From Trissonchulus latispiculum (Eukaryota > Nematoda > Enoplea > Enoplida > Ironidae), in NCBI GenBank assembly GCA_030248195.1, contig JASAND010020963.1, positions 1 to 64,000 of the forward strand: a stretch of DNA of 64,000 nt, in the 5' to 3' direction. Each line of letters opens with the position of its first letter. Positions within the stretch are counted from its first letter, which is position 1. The notes beneath the pieces were generated by a model. That model was not told the DNA's origin. It did no database searches and was given only the letters and a program-made list of their open reading frames with translations. Below, piece by piece: positions 20,358 through 62,137 of this stretch. Position numbers and translations under genes: made by a program.

Positions 20358-20469
20358 GCACAGACCAATAACAAAGTGTTGCCCATTCCTTTGGAAAAGT
20401 GGGCAACACAATAATAAGCACAGACCAATAACAAGGTGTTGCCCTTCCTTTGGAAAAGTGGGCAACACA
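20356..20469. repeat. Two tandem hairpin cassettes
   Basis: Each cassette reads AGCACAGACCAATAACAA, then GTGTTGCCC, a CCTTTGGAAAAGT loop and GGGCAACAC, with perfect 9-bp stems (20,376-20,409 and 20,436-20,468). They are separated by AATAATA. Confidence 0.9.
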
Positions 20470-20479
20470 ACTAGCGCTA

Positions 20480-21268
20480 CTGCAAGAATGTGTTGCCCAC
20501 AACAGGTTTTTCTGTTTATTTTTCTGCCATAACTTTCGCTAGACGCATTTTCAGAAATTGTCGCAACAAGGAAAGTTGCTCAGCTCGACGAGTTCTTTCA
20601 TTTGAGTACCATATTGATCACTTTCCAAAAAATTTTTCAAAATCCGGAATCTTCCGGGCCGAATATCTCGAAATCCGTGAATTTTCCGGAAATTTCGATT
20701 TCAGTTTCGAAATCAGCACCACCGACTTACCCTATGACCAACTTTTAAGCAAAATGCGAGACAAAAAATTTTTAAGTCCAAAATCCGGGTTTTCGTGAAT
20801 TCCCGGATTTTCAGTTTTTCGGCTATAACTTTCGCTAGACGCATTTCCGGAAAATGTCGCAAGAAGGAAAGTTGTTCAGCTCGGCGAGCTCTTTCATTTG
20901 AGTACCATATCGACCACTTTTGGAGAAATTTTTCAAAATCCGGAATTTTCCGGGTCGAATATCTCGAAATCCGGAAATTTTCCGGAAATTTCGATTTCAG
21001 TTTTGAAATCAGCGTGGTCGGGTTACCCTATGACCAACTTTTGAGCGAAATCGGAGACAAAAAATTTTTGACCAAATTTTGGATTTTGAAATTTCGCCTT
21101 GGTCCCCCCTTACCAACCGAAAAATTCCGGGATTCGCCATTCCCGGAAACCGGAAGGTATCGGAGCGATCTTGCTTCCCGGAGATGTCCTAGTCAAGGGC
21201 TTCAAAATAAGGTATCAACCATCCCTGTACCCCTTCCCAATCTCGAGATCTAGGGGGGGGGACAGACG
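20480..21268. repeat. Type-A repeat pair 3
   Basis: Two units as in pair 1, following directly after the two hairpin cassettes and ending in an ATA tract. Confidence 0.85.
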
Positions 21269-21289
21269 GATAATAATAATAATAATAAT

Positions 21290-22720
21290 AATAAGTCAAA
21301 AGGCATCAAGTGGTTCCCGCCCGACATTTTTCCGTTTATAGAATGAGTTTATGTATATACTTTCTGGAAAAATATGCAGTTACTAGTTTTCGTCTATTAT
21401 AACTGGTTCCCACTCCCAGCTCACCAAAAGCTTTCGATTTATACCACTATCAGACCAATCCGACAAAGTTCTATTTTGACCGTTTCTGGCCATTTTTGAC
21501 CCCTTTGGAACCACGTAACTCATTTTTCCTACATTTTGACGCTTTGGCCCCATTACAACTTTTTACCTACGCAACGAGAGCTTTCGAATGATACCCATAT
21601 TGGGAGGTTTCCGACAACTTTTAATTTTGACGCATTTTGACCGTTTCTGGCCATTTTTGACCCTTTGGAGCCCCGTAACTCATTTTTCCTACATTTTGAC
21701 GCTTTGGCCCCATTACAACTTTTTACCTACGCAACGAGAGCTTTCGAATGACACCGGTATCAGCCGTATCCGACAACTTTCAATTTTGGCCAATTTTGAC
21801 CGTTTCTGGCCATTTTTGACCCCTTTGGAGCCCCATAACTCATTTTCCTACATTTTGAAGCTTTACCCCTATTACAACGTTTTACCTACGCAACGAGAGC
21901 TTTCGAATGATACCCATATTGGGAGGTTTCCGACAACTTTTAATTTTGACGCATTTTGACCGTTTCTGGCCATTTTTGACCCTTTGGAGCCCCGTAACTC
22001 ATTTTTCCTACATTTTGACGCTTTACCCCTATTACAACTTTTTACCTACGGAACGAGAGCTTTCGAATGATACCCATATTGGGGGATTTCCATCACTTTC
22101 AATTTTGACCATTTGCAGCATCACCGTATCGAGTAATTGCTAATTGCCTGACACTATGGAACCCAGGTGCCCGGAGGGTCTTCCCACATCGGGTGCCACC
22201 CTACAAGCCAAATTTCACGCCAACTAGTTGACTCTAGCTCGAGATAAAGGCGGAAAACCCCTTCAAACGGCCGTTTTGGCCGTTTTTGGCCATTTTTGAC
22301 CCTTTTTCGCCTCATAACTCAAAATAGGTACATTTTCAGGCCTTGACCCTATTCCAACTTTTTCACGGCTCGACGAGAGCTTTCGAATGATACCAAAATT
22401 AGCTCATTTGGACAACTTTTTTATTTTACTCATTTTTACTCACGGGGGTGCTCCGGGAGCACCTCTGCTCCCCCGGGGCTCCCCGCGCTTCCGGGAGCAG
22501 TTTAAGTCAAGACCTTCAAAATGAGGTATCAACCACCTCTCTACCCCTTCCCAATCTCGAGATAGACAGGGGGGACACGAAAATGTGAACAATAAGAAGA
22601 AAAATAAACATGCCCAGAACATAGGGTTCCAAACCCTTTGGAAAAGGGCGGGAACCCAATAATAAGCACAGACCAATAACAAGGTGTTGCCATTTCCTTT
22701 GGAAAAGTGGGCAACACAAC
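21290..22720. repeat. Type-B block 2 and terminal module; left copy of a 1.4-kb duplication
   Basis: Type-B units recur at about 159-bp spacing (GAGAGCTTTCGAATGATAC near 21,579, 21,738, 21,896 and 22,056). Then a unique module with CCAGGTGCCCGGAGGGTCTT, the GGTGCTCC/GGGAGCACC hairpin and two hairpin cassettes (22,624-22,657 and about 22,684-22,716). The whole stretch is repeated at about 25,315-26,745. Confidence 0.85.
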
Positions 22721-23485
22721 TAGCGCTACTGCAAGAATGTGTTGCCCACAACTGGTTTTTCTGCCACAACTTTCGCTAGACGCATTTTCAGAAAAGGTCG
22801 CAAGAAAGAAAGTTGCTCAGCTCGACGAACTCTTTCGTTTGAGCACCATATCGACCACTTTCGAAGAAATTTTTGAAAATCCGGAATTTTCCGGAACGAA
22901 TATCTCGAAATCCGTAAATTTTCGGAAAATTTCGGTTTTAGTTTCGAAATTAGCGTGGTCGAATTACCCTATGACCAACTTTTGAGTGAAATCGGAGACA
23001 AAAAATTGTTCGACCCAAAATCCGGATTTTCGTGAATTCCCGGATTTTCAGTTTTTCGGACATAACTTTCGCTAGACGCATTTTCGGAAAATGTCGCAGG
23101 AAGGAAAGTTGCTCAGCTCGACGGGATCTTTCATTTGAGTACCATATCGACCACTTTTGGAGAAATTTTTTAAAATCCGGAATTTTCCGGGTCGAATATC
23201 TCGAAATCCGTAAGTTTTCCGGAAATTTCGATTTCAGTTTTGAAATCAGCGTGGTCGAATTACCCTATGACCAACTTTTAAGTAAAATCGGAGACAAAAA
23301 ATTTTTACGTTTCCCTTGGTCCCCCCTTACCATTTTTTTAAAATCCGGAATTCGAAATCCCGGAATCCGGAAAGTATCGGACTGCCCGCGCGGCCGACCA
23401 ACCTCCTGGACAAGGGCTTTCAAATGAGGTATCAACCACCCCTGTACCACTTCCCAATCTCGAGATCTAGGGGGGGACAGACGGA
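22720..23485. repeat. Type-A repeat pair 4
   Basis: Two units. The 3' end (GTTTCCCTTGGTCCCCCC through GCGCGGCCGACCAACCTCC) is nearly identical to that of pair 5, at an offset of about 0.9 kb. Confidence 0.85.
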
Positions 23486-23499
23486 TAATAATAATAATA

Positions 23500-23612
23500 A
23501 GCACAGACCAATAACAAGGTGTTGCCCTTCCTTTGGAAAAGTGGGCAACACAATAATAATAAACAGACAATAGTAATGGTTGCCCTCTTCCTTTGGAAAG
23601 GTGGGCAACACA
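23500..23612. repeat. Two tandem hairpin cassettes
   Basis: One cassette of the AGCACAGACCAATAAC type (GTGTTGCCC/GGGCAACAC) and one of the ACAGACAATAGTAAT type (GGTTGCCC/GGGCAAC), both between AATAATAAT tracts. Confidence 0.85.
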
Positions 23613-24395
23613 ATAATAACTAGCGCTACTGCAAGAATGTGTTGCCCACAACAGGTTTTTCTGTTTATTTTTCTGCCACAACTTTCGCTAGACGCATTTT
23701 CAGAAATTGTCGCAACAAGGAAAGTTGCTCAGCTCGACGAGTTCTTTCATTTGAGTACCATATTGATCACTTTCCAAAAAATTTTTCAAAATCCGGAATT
23801 TTCCGGAACGAATATCTCGAAATCCGTAAATTTTCGGAAAATTTCGTTTTCAGTTTCGAAATCAGCGTGGTCGAATTACCCTATGACCAAATTTTGAGCG
23901 AAATCGGAGACAAAAAATTTTTTGGTCCAAAATCCGGGTTTTCGGGAATTCCCGGATTTTCAGTTTTTCGGCCATAACTTTCGCTAGGCTCATTTCCGGG
24001 AAATGTCGCAAGAAGGAAAGTTGTTCAGCTCGACGAGCTCTTTCGTTTGAGTACCATATCGACCACTTTTGGGGAAATTTTTCAAAATCCGGAATTTTCC
24101 GGGTTGAATATCTCGAAATCCGTAAATTTTCCGGAAATTTCGATTTCAGTTTCGAAATCAGCGTGGTCGAATTACCCTATGACCAACTTTTAAGTAAAAT
24201 CGGAGACAAAAAATTTTTACGTTTCCCTTGGTCCCCCCTTACCATTTTTTCAAAATCCGGAATTCGAAATCCCGGAATCCGGAAAGTATCGGTCTGCCCG
24301 CGCGGCCGACCAACCTCCTGGACAAGGGCTTTCAAATGAGGTATCAACCACCCCTGTACCACTTCCCAATCTCGAGATCTAGGGGGGGACAGACG
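23612..24395. repeat. Type-A repeat pair 5
   Basis: Two further type-A units ending in CTCGAGATCTAGGGG and ATA repeats. Confidence 0.85.
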
Positions 24396-25260
24396 GATAA
24401 TAATAATAATAAATCCTATCGGCATCAACGGGTTGTCGCAGCCATTTTTCCTCTTATCGACTGGGCCAAAACTCAGTTTTGGCACATATGCAAAATTTGG
24501 CCCTATTACAGCTTTCTCTCAGCTCGATGAGAGCTTTCGAATGATACCGAAGTTAGCAGGATTCGGAAACTTTCATTTTTGACCGATTTTAAAAATATCA
24601 GCGTATCGAGGTTCAAAACGCAATTTTGCTACATTTTCAAGATTTGGCCCTATTACAACTTTTTCTCAGCTCGATGAGAGCATTCGAATGATACCAATAT
24701 TGCCCCGATCCGACAACTCTCAATTCTGACCATATTTGCATAATGGTTGCCCATAAAAGGGCAGTTGGGATAAGAGATTTCCGATAATTATTGCTAAACG
24801 TTATTTAATACTGCCTCTTAAAAGGTATTCTAGCAAATCCACCAGCTCAGCTTGACTAACAGGGTCAAAAACTCTTATATTAGGCGTTTCTGGGCAGTTT
24901 GCTCACTTTTGCGGTCTCCAACAGTGTAACTTTTGGCCATATCTCGAGATCCACAAGGACTAGAGAAATTTCGATTGCAGATTTGGAATCTACGTCCCCG
25001 GGTTACCCTATGACCAACTTTTGAACCAAATCGGAGACAAAAAAGTTTTGACCATTTTTTAGAATCGCCTTGGTCCCCCCTTACGATTTTAAAAATTCGG
25101 GGAGCCGCCATTCCCGGAATCCGGGAGATATCGGGCTGCCCCCACTTCCGGTACCACTTCATGCCACCCTACTACTCTGGTGAGAATTTCAGCCCGATCG
25201 GTCCAGCCAATCTCGAGAAAAAGGGGGGGGACAAAGTGTTGACCGGAATAATAAATAAAT
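24396..25260. repeat. Diverged type-B units, dispersed repeat and partial type-A unit
   Basis: Two diverged B units (GAGAGCTTTCGAATGATACC near 24,530, GAGAGCATTCGAATGATACC near 24,675), the second copy of the 17.46-kb repeat (24,740-24,900), and a shortened A unit (24,905-25,235) that keeps CCTATGACCAACTTTTGAA and CCTTGGTCCCCCCTTACG. Confidence 0.75.
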
Positions 25261-25283
25261 AAAGAAACTTAGCCATATCAAAG

Positions 25284-25317
25284 GGTTGTCTTTTTTTTAA
25301 AAAAATGCGACAACCCA
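25284..25317. repeat. Hairpin cassette
   Basis: GGGTTGTC and GACAACCC pair perfectly. A compensatory change (C-G to T-A) relative to GGGTTGCC/GGCAACCC preserves the stem. Confidence 0.8.
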
Positions 25318-26745
25318 ATAAGTCAAAAGGCATCAAGTGGTTCCCGCCCGTCATTTTTCCGTTTATACAATGAGCTTATGTACTTTTTTGGAAAAGTATG
25401 CAGTTACTAGTTTTACGTCTATTATAACTGGTTCCCACTCCCTGCTCATCAAGAGCTTTCGATTTATACCACTATCAGACCAATCCGGCAAAGTTCGATT
25501 TTTCCCCGGTTTTCACTGTTTTTGCTCTATTTGATGCTCTGTAACTCATTTTTCGTACACTTTGACGCTTCGGCCCTATTGCAACTTTTTATCTACGCAA
25601 CGAGAGCTTTCGATTGATACCGGTATTAGAACGATCAGGCAGTTTTCATTTTTGACTTATTTTGACCATTTTTGGCCATTTTTGACCCCTTTGAGGCCCC
25701 TTAACTCATTTCTCCTACATTTTTGCGCGTTGGCCCTATTACAACTTTGGATCCACGCAACGAGAGCGTTCGAACGATACCCATATTGGGTGGTTTTCGA
25801 CAACTTTTGTTTTTGACCCATTTTGACCCGTTTTGGCCATTTTTGACCATTTTTGAGCCCCGTAACTCATTTTTCCTACATTTTGACGCCTTGGCCCTAT
25901 TACAACTTTTTACCTACGCAACGAGAGCTTTCGAATGATACCAATAGCGGCAGGTTTCCGACACCTTTTATTTTTGACCCATTTTGACCGGTTTTGGCCA
26001 TTTTTGACCCCTTTGAGGCCCGGTAACTCATTTCTCCTACATTTTGCCGCTTTACCCCTATTACAACTTTTTACCAACGCAACGAGAGCTTTCGAATGAT
26101 ACCCATATTGGGGGGTTTCCGTCACTTTCAATTTTGACCATTTGCAGCATCACCGTATCGAGTAATTGAAAATTGCGTGACACTATGGTACCCAGGTGCC
26201 CGGAGGGTCTTCCCGCATCGGGTACCACCTTACATGCAAAATTTCAGGCCAACTAGTTGACTCTAGCTCGAGATAAAGGCGGAAAATCCCTTCAAACGGC
26301 AGTTTTGGCCGTTTTTGGCCATTTTTGACCCTTTTTCGCCTCATAACTAAAAATGGGTGCATTTTCAGGCCTTGACCCAATTACAACTTTTTCATTACTC
26401 GCCGAGAGCTTTCGAATGATACCAAAATTAGCTCATTTGGACAACTTTTTTATTTTACTCATTTTTACTCACGGGGGTGCTCCGGGAGCACCTCTGCTCC
26501 CCCGGGGCTCCCCGCGCTTCCGGGAGCAGTTCAAGTCAAGACCTTCAAAATGAGGTATCAACCACCTCTCTACCCCTTCCCAATCTCGAGATAGACAGGG
26601 GGGACACGAAAATGTGAACAATAAGAAGAAAAATAAACATGTCCAGAACATAGGGTTCCAAACCCTTTGGAAAAGGGCGGGAACCCAATAAGCACAGACC
26701 AATAACAAGGTGTTGCCCTTCCTTTGGAAAAGTGGGCAACACAAT
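25315..26745. repeat. Type-B block 3 and terminal module; right copy of the 1.4-kb duplication
   Basis: Repeats 21,290-22,720 at an offset of about 4,025 bp, with the same order of B units (about 160-bp spacing), GC hairpin, closing segment and GGGTTCC/GGAACCC cassette. Confidence 0.85.
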
Positions 26746-26884
26746 AATAATAATAATAAAAACGGACATACCCAGATGAAAGGGTTGCCTTTTTGTGTAA
26801 AAAGCGGCAACCCAATAATAATAATAATAAACAGACAATAGTAATGGTTGCCCTCTTCCTTTGGAAAGGTGGGCAACACAATAA
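26690..26884. repeat. Three tandem hairpin cassettes
   Basis: Three different cassette types in a row: GTGTTGCCC/GGGCAACAC (about 26,710), GGGTTGCC/GGCAACCC (about 26,780) and GGTTGCCC/GGGCAAC (about 26,846), each flanked by AATAATAAT. Confidence 0.85.
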
Positions 26885-26907
26885 ATGGATTTTTAGCCGA
26901 ACCCCCA

Positions 26908-27145
26908 GTGATTTTTGGACCCAAAAAGTTAGCTACATTTGGCTAAAAAATAGTCATTTTTTGAAAAAATGTTTTCTAATTTTGGCTTTGAATCACTTTA
27001 AAATGGTGTAAAAACGCCTAAAACGTTAAAAACAAGCCTTATTTTGAGGAAAAAAGGGTACAAACTAAAAAATTTTCCATGTTTTGGCCATTTTTGGAAA
27101 TTTCTGAGATCCATATTCTGGGGGGGGGGGTACCCCCATCACATT
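26908..27145. repeat. Fourth copy of the dispersed 220-bp repeat
   Basis: Begins TTTTGGACCCAAAAAGTTAGC and ends in GGGGGGGGGGTACCCCCATC, as in the copies at 13.6-15.4 kb. Confidence 0.8.
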
Positions 27146-29640
27146 TCGGGGGTTGACCACCGAAGTTCCAAGATTTACCCCCCCCCCCCGGGCCCCGAGA
27201 CCCAAAGATCCAGGGAAACTGCCAACCGTCCCCTAAAAAGTTTCTATTTTTATACAAAAAATCTCATTTTCAGTCCTTCCCAATTATATATTTATAGGTG
27301 TACCAGGCTACCCGCGCGCGTGCGTTTGCCCCCTGTAAGAGACCCCCCTCGGCCCCCTCCCCGAGAAGGCCAAACCCCCCTCCCCCCATACCCGACCTCG
27401 ACTTCTCCCCCCCCCAAGGTATAGGTGTACCATCTGTTTGGGTTGGGGGGGGGAGTACAAGGTCCGAATTTGGCTCGGGGGACCCCACCAAAATCCGAAA
27501 TTTGGTGGGGGGAGGACCCCCCCAAAACTGTACCCAAGTTTTTCTTAACTAAAACTGCTCCTTTTTCGGTGTACAGCACATTAAATATACTCAAAAGCTT
27601 CTGTGAATAGTTTTCGTATGCAAAAATAGGGCTTGAAAATTGACAAATTTGTACTATAATATGCCTAAATTAGCCCAGATTGAGGTTTATAATTGCAAAT
27701 ATTACCTTTTAATTGCTTTTAATTTAATTTTATTCTACGATAATCGCGACAATTCCTTATATATCCCCCAAACCGCCAAACCCCCCATACATATATAGAT
27801 GTGTTAGGGGGGGAGCCCTCCCCCGAAATGGAGGGTCCCGAACATCCTCCCTAAAAAATTTTTTCTACCCCTCCCCCCAAATTGGCCTTCGGTCGAGCCT
27901 CATAGGTGTAACGGAGATTTAACGTGGGGGCCACTGAATCTGGGGGGAGGCCCTTTTTTAGACCTCCCCCATTCTCCTACCCCCCTCCCCCGCCCAAACC
28001 ATAGGTGTACCACCTGTTTGGGTTGGGGGGGGGGACCAGAAGGTCCTAATTTGGCTCGGGGGACCCAACAGGAGGCCAAATTTCTCTGACCCTTGTGGAA
28101 GCAAAGTTGGGTACCCCTTGTGAGAGGATTTTTCTTAGGGGTAACTTTTGAAGGCGATTTTTGCCATTTTTTAACAAAAAACAGCTAGTTTTTAGCAAAA
28201 ACGCAATTTTCGGACGTTTTTTTCGCAAAAAATAGTGATTTTAAGTGAAAAATTCCGGCGAAGCCGGAAAAGTTTTGGTAATTTTAGTCGTATATAAAAC
28301 CTATTTTTTGGGTAATTTTCTTACCCCTTGTGGCCAATTTTCTTACCCCTTGTGGGAGCAATTTTGCGACCCCTTGTGGACGACTTCGCCGAGAGGGGGA
28401 AATTCCCCCCCCCCTTGTCCACCTGTGGGGGGACCCCACCAAAATCCGAAATTGGGGGTTAACTAAAACTGCTCCTTTTTCGATGTGCAGTACATGAGAC
28501 GTACTCAAAAGCTTCTGGCAATAGTTTTCGTATGCGAAAATAGGGCTTGAAAATTGACAAATTTGTACTAAAATATTCCTAAATTAGACCTGATTGTGGT
28601 TTAAATTACAAATATTACCCTTTTAATTGCTATAAATAATCATCTTTAGCTGTTTATAGGTGATTTATAGCCATTTTTTCGAATTTTTTTCAAAAATTTT
28701 CAGAATTTGCAAAAAATTTTTAAAACTTTTACATTTTTTACTTGGTTTGGACCCAATTTTAGGGGGGAGGGGGGGGGGGTTTGAGCTCGACTAAGTTGGG
28801 GGGAGTAGTTGATGTCGGGTATGGGGGGAAGGGGGTCTAGCCTCTCCGTAGGGTGGTCTACTCACAGGGGGTAAACTGTAGCCTGGTACTCCTATGCCCC
28901 AAGACCAATTCAGACCCCCCTCCCCCCTAAAATGGGGTCCAAACAAAAAAATACAAAATTTTTTGCAAAAATTTTTTGCAATTTTTCAAAGCTTCTCTGA
29001 AAAAATGGTTGGAAATAGTTATAAAACGCTGAAAACTGGTTTTAAAAGGCAATACGAGTGGTTTTTTTATTAGATTTATGTCGACAATAGTCGACTTTAT
29101 GTCCAAAAAAGGCCATTTTTAGCTGAAAAAATTTGTGTACAGTTTGGGTAGAGTTTTTTGGAAATTTCCGATTTTTGAGACCCCCCCAAGCCAGATTTGA
29201 ATTTTTTACCCCCCCCCCAACCCAAACAGGTGGTATGCACCAACACCTATGTTTCCAATGCCAATAAACATTCAACTATGAGGAAATTTTGACATTAGAC
29301 CATATGAAGGTGTAAGGTGGGGAGTTGGGGGTTGTAGCCCCCCCCAACCCTTTTTTCAACCTTCCCCCAAAACTTTTGGGGAGGGGACTTCCCCCCCCCC
29401 CCAACAGGGGGGGAGGGGTAGTCGCTGGCCAAATTTTGGGTATATATATATTTTTAGGTTAAATTTTGCAAAAAGTTTAAAAAAAGTCCAAATTTTTGGT
29501 TTAAAGTGTTTATTATTGCGAGTGTACATGTTTTTACCTGTATTATGGACTTTCTGACTCAATATTGACCTTATTTTGGGCATAGAAACACCGCCACGGA
29601 TTTAATTTTTCAGTTTAACATTAAGTATCTTTTACCAATA
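27146..29640. repeat. G/C-tract low-complexity region with internal duplications
   Basis: Poly-G and poly-C runs between AT-rich stretches. A segment with ACTAAAACTGCTCCTTTTTC and CAAATTTGTACTA occurs at about 27,545-27,720 and 28,455-28,640. ACCACCTGTTTGGGTTGG recurs near 28,010 and, reversed, near 29,215. The pair GTTTGGACCCAATTTTAGG (28,745) and its near-complement (28,930) forms a 200-bp inverted repeat. No gene is seen. Confidence 0.7.
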
Positions 29641-29913
29641 TATACTTCAATTTAAAAGCTCCGGCGGGCTTATGCAACCTATTCTAATTTTATGAACTAA
29701 GTAATATTTTATTGTATAATATATTAATATTCATAACAAAGATTATTATTATTATTACATTAGACATTACTATTACCAATTCTAAACATTCTAAGTACAT
29801 AAATACTAAATACAATAGCGCCGCAGGCGAGAATTTTTGAGAAAAATAACATTCTGGTTAGAAGAGAATCTCAATTTTTCAAAAGTTTTAAACTTTATTA
29901 AATTTAACTTTTG
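29641..29913. other. AT-rich intergenic DNA
   Basis: Contains an ATTATTATTATTA tract near 29,745. Nothing coding is visible. Confidence 0.5.
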
Positions 29914-29921
29914 ATATATAA

Positions 29922-30015
29922 TAGGCTAAAATTGGACGGTTCTGGTTCCGGTACGTTTTCAACAACCGGAACCGGAACCAAAAAGTACCGGAACCGGAAT
30001 TCCGGTCGATCCCTA
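29922..30015. mobile_element. Candidate 94-bp hAT-like miniature element
   Basis: Ends TAGGCTAAAATTGGACGG and (reverse) TAGGGATCGACCGG, enclosing repeated CCGGAACCGGAACC words. Flanks ATATATAA and ATATATAT match in 7 of 8 bases, but the surrounding AT repeats make the duplication weak evidence. Confidence 0.4.
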
Positions 30016-30220
30016 ATATATATACGTATATACGTACGATAAAAGTGTCTACATCAAGAGGAACCTGGGAGAAATATCTCAACCGCTTGAACCCCAGGAT
30101 GGTCGTAGCAAAAGAAAAAATAAAGTTTTAGTTACTCAAACTCCCGCCGAATCCTGATGAATAGAAAGTAGGGCTGGAGTGGAGGATTGCTAACCTATTC
30201 ATGTTCCCCTATGTACTTAT

Positions 30221-60051
<29,831 letters not shown>

Positions 60052-60366
60052 GACAGACAATCCTGATACAACCTTTAACAGCTTCGGTTGCTTCTAAAAT
60101 GAAATGACAATGCAAGTGTGTACAAAAATTAACTCATATTTTGTAAACCCGAAAAGTTTTGAACAAGGGATGGCGCATTTTCAGGAAAGATAAGAACTAA
60201 TACTTGAAAGAAAGGTGGGTTCCCCGTTTATTGCGCAAGCACCAGCAACTTAGCACATTTGACGAGCCAGTCATTCGAAGATAGCTGGACTCTGTTTTAA
60301 GTTTTTTAGGGATTCAAGTCTACACAGTTGTAGTTTCTAAACTATTTTTTGTTTATTTAATTTTTA

Positions 60367-60427
60367 GACGACGTAGGAACTATGACCATAGTCAACTGTA
60401 TAATGGACGTTATAATGGACGATTGTG
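60367..60427 (+). CDS. Possible alternative last sarcoglycan exon
   Basis: Acceptor TTAATTTTTAG|ACGACG, then a basic Tyr/Asn-rich tail RRRNYDHSQLYNGRYNGRL and a TGA. The phase (one leading base) fits only a phase-2 donor such as the one at about 60,030. Confidence 0.35.
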
Positions 60428-62131
60428 AACTACGACACGATTCTTCTTTATCATGAACTTTGTACAGCATTTTGCGAAAGCTATAACCGGTTATTTTTCA
60501 TTATTTTAATTTGATGTTAGATTTGAATTTTGGGTTTTATTCTGTGCCTTGCTTGTACTGTTCACCAGCCCGGTTTTTAAAGTTTTCATACGTTCTGCCT
60601 GCCTTGAGCCTATCGGGAACTTGTTATGCTTCCGTAATATTTGTTCCTTGATTATTGATATTGAGCAGTGAATTTGCTTTGCCCCAGTTTGGCATTCTCA
60701 GTTGAAAGCTGGTGACAAGAATTGCACCAAAATAGGCTACATATTGTATTCGTCTATCAGTTGTGTCGTTTGCATTAAACTTCTTTAAAGAGTAATCGGA
60801 TTAAATTATAATTAATCCACATTCAAGAAACGGAACCTCGGATCTGCTTTGAACAGTTAGCTCAAGTATTATATGGACTAAATTTAATCCTATTACTTTA
60901 ACGCACCTAGGATTGAAATTTTATTCTAATCCTGTTTGTTTATTACGACTTCTCAACTTAAGTTTACAGACTTGTATTTATTACTCAGTCAGCACTCGGC
61001 AGGTCTGTTCAGGGCCGGTGAACATCACTGGGATCTTGTTAATTTTCAGTGCTTCTTACTTCTCAGTTGGTTGCTAAAATTTTCTGGGACCAGTGTTATA
61101 AAAGACTCATTTTTGTACCATGTTCATGACAACTAAGTAATAAATTTGTAGTTGTGAAACGACGTTTAAAAACATCACCTCAGAGGCCACCCCACCCAGT
61201 ATGAAGAATGCAATCTAAGCATCAAAAGAACTCTAAAATAGCGTTAAATTCTTTAAACGCATTTCAGTCTTTAGATAATCCTGGTTGACTTCTTAACCCC
61301 CTGCACTTTGGATGGTTATGATTTGCTATCTTTAGCCCCAATTTTAACCAGGGTTTAAAACCCAAGTATTGTTATAATACTGGGCTACATGTCAACGCTA
61401 ATCTTAACCCATTCTGTGCTGGGTAAACCTAGCATCAAAACCTGAGTCAGGGTTTAGATAACCTTTTTAACCTGAGTTGGCTATTTAACCGGACGAAATC
61501 ACTTTATAGCGTCGGTCCCTGCTCTTTTTTAGTTCTATCCGATAATAGTGCCTTATGTATTTTTGAAATTTCCCAGCTCTGTATGCATTTATACGCAGCC
61601 TGCATTATTTTTATACTTTGTTGCTTATTGCTACTGCTGTTGTCTTTTTTATGGTTATTTTCTATAATGTTCCATTTTAGAAAAGCAAACTTTTGCGAAA
61701 TTCATTAAATTAGCAATTAGTGCACTTGTACAGATTTTTGTTGTACAAACTATGTTGATCAAAAATTGCTTTTTGGCCATTTCCAACTGCTCTTAACTGC
61801 TTCTTATTTGAGTGAAGAATTTTCGTCTTAAATCGAGTTGCTGCCTAGTGCCTTCAAGTCTGAAGTTGTTTCGCAATTTTTCTTTCAGATTAAAGCTGAT
61901 TCATTTTTCTTCAATTTCCATCAGAAGGCACCTATTGAGTGAGACAGGGCAGTAGTGTGCAGCATAATTTTTCAGTTTAAGCGATTGATACATTACGTTG
62001 TTACTCTTTAGGGCCATACCTTACTGTTAAATTCCTTGCTGAAGTTGTCATTTGACTCTCAGGACTACATTATGCTTTGTTTGCGTTGCAGTTGTGAAGT
62101 GTTATCGCTGTCATTTATATATTATGCTCGA
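60428..62131. other. Sarcoglycan 3' region / intergenic DNA
   Basis: AT-rich, no coding sequence supported. Words such as TTTAACCCTG/CAGGGTTTA recur at 61,350-61,490. It could be a long 3' UTR up to the AATAAA at 62,132. Confidence 0.45.
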
Positions 62132-62137
62132 AATAAA
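62132..62137 (+). terminator. Candidate polyadenylation signal for sarcoglycan
   Basis: AATAAA followed by a GT-rich stretch (GTGTTTTGAATT). An earlier AATAAA lies at 61,139-61,144. No further + strand coding sequence is seen before the convergent gene. Confidence 0.4.

Noticed and set aside
17841..24530. Repeated 100-150-codon frames containing SFEYHIDHFWRNFSKSGIF
   Set aside because: They recur because the type-A repeat recurs; frames differ between units, stops are frequent, and no domain is recognisable.
21588..26131. Frames with FERYPYWVVFDNFCF-like phrases
   Set aside because: Translations of the 160-bp type-B unit; the unit length breaks any repeat protein.
19482..26884. Bacterial rho-independent terminators
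   Set aside because: The hairpins lack T-tracts and gene context; they sit in AATAAT tracts within eukaryotic repeats.
17800..26890. CRISPR-like array
   Set aside because: Units are too long, repeats are not regularly spaced by unique spacers, and the DNA is eukaryotic.
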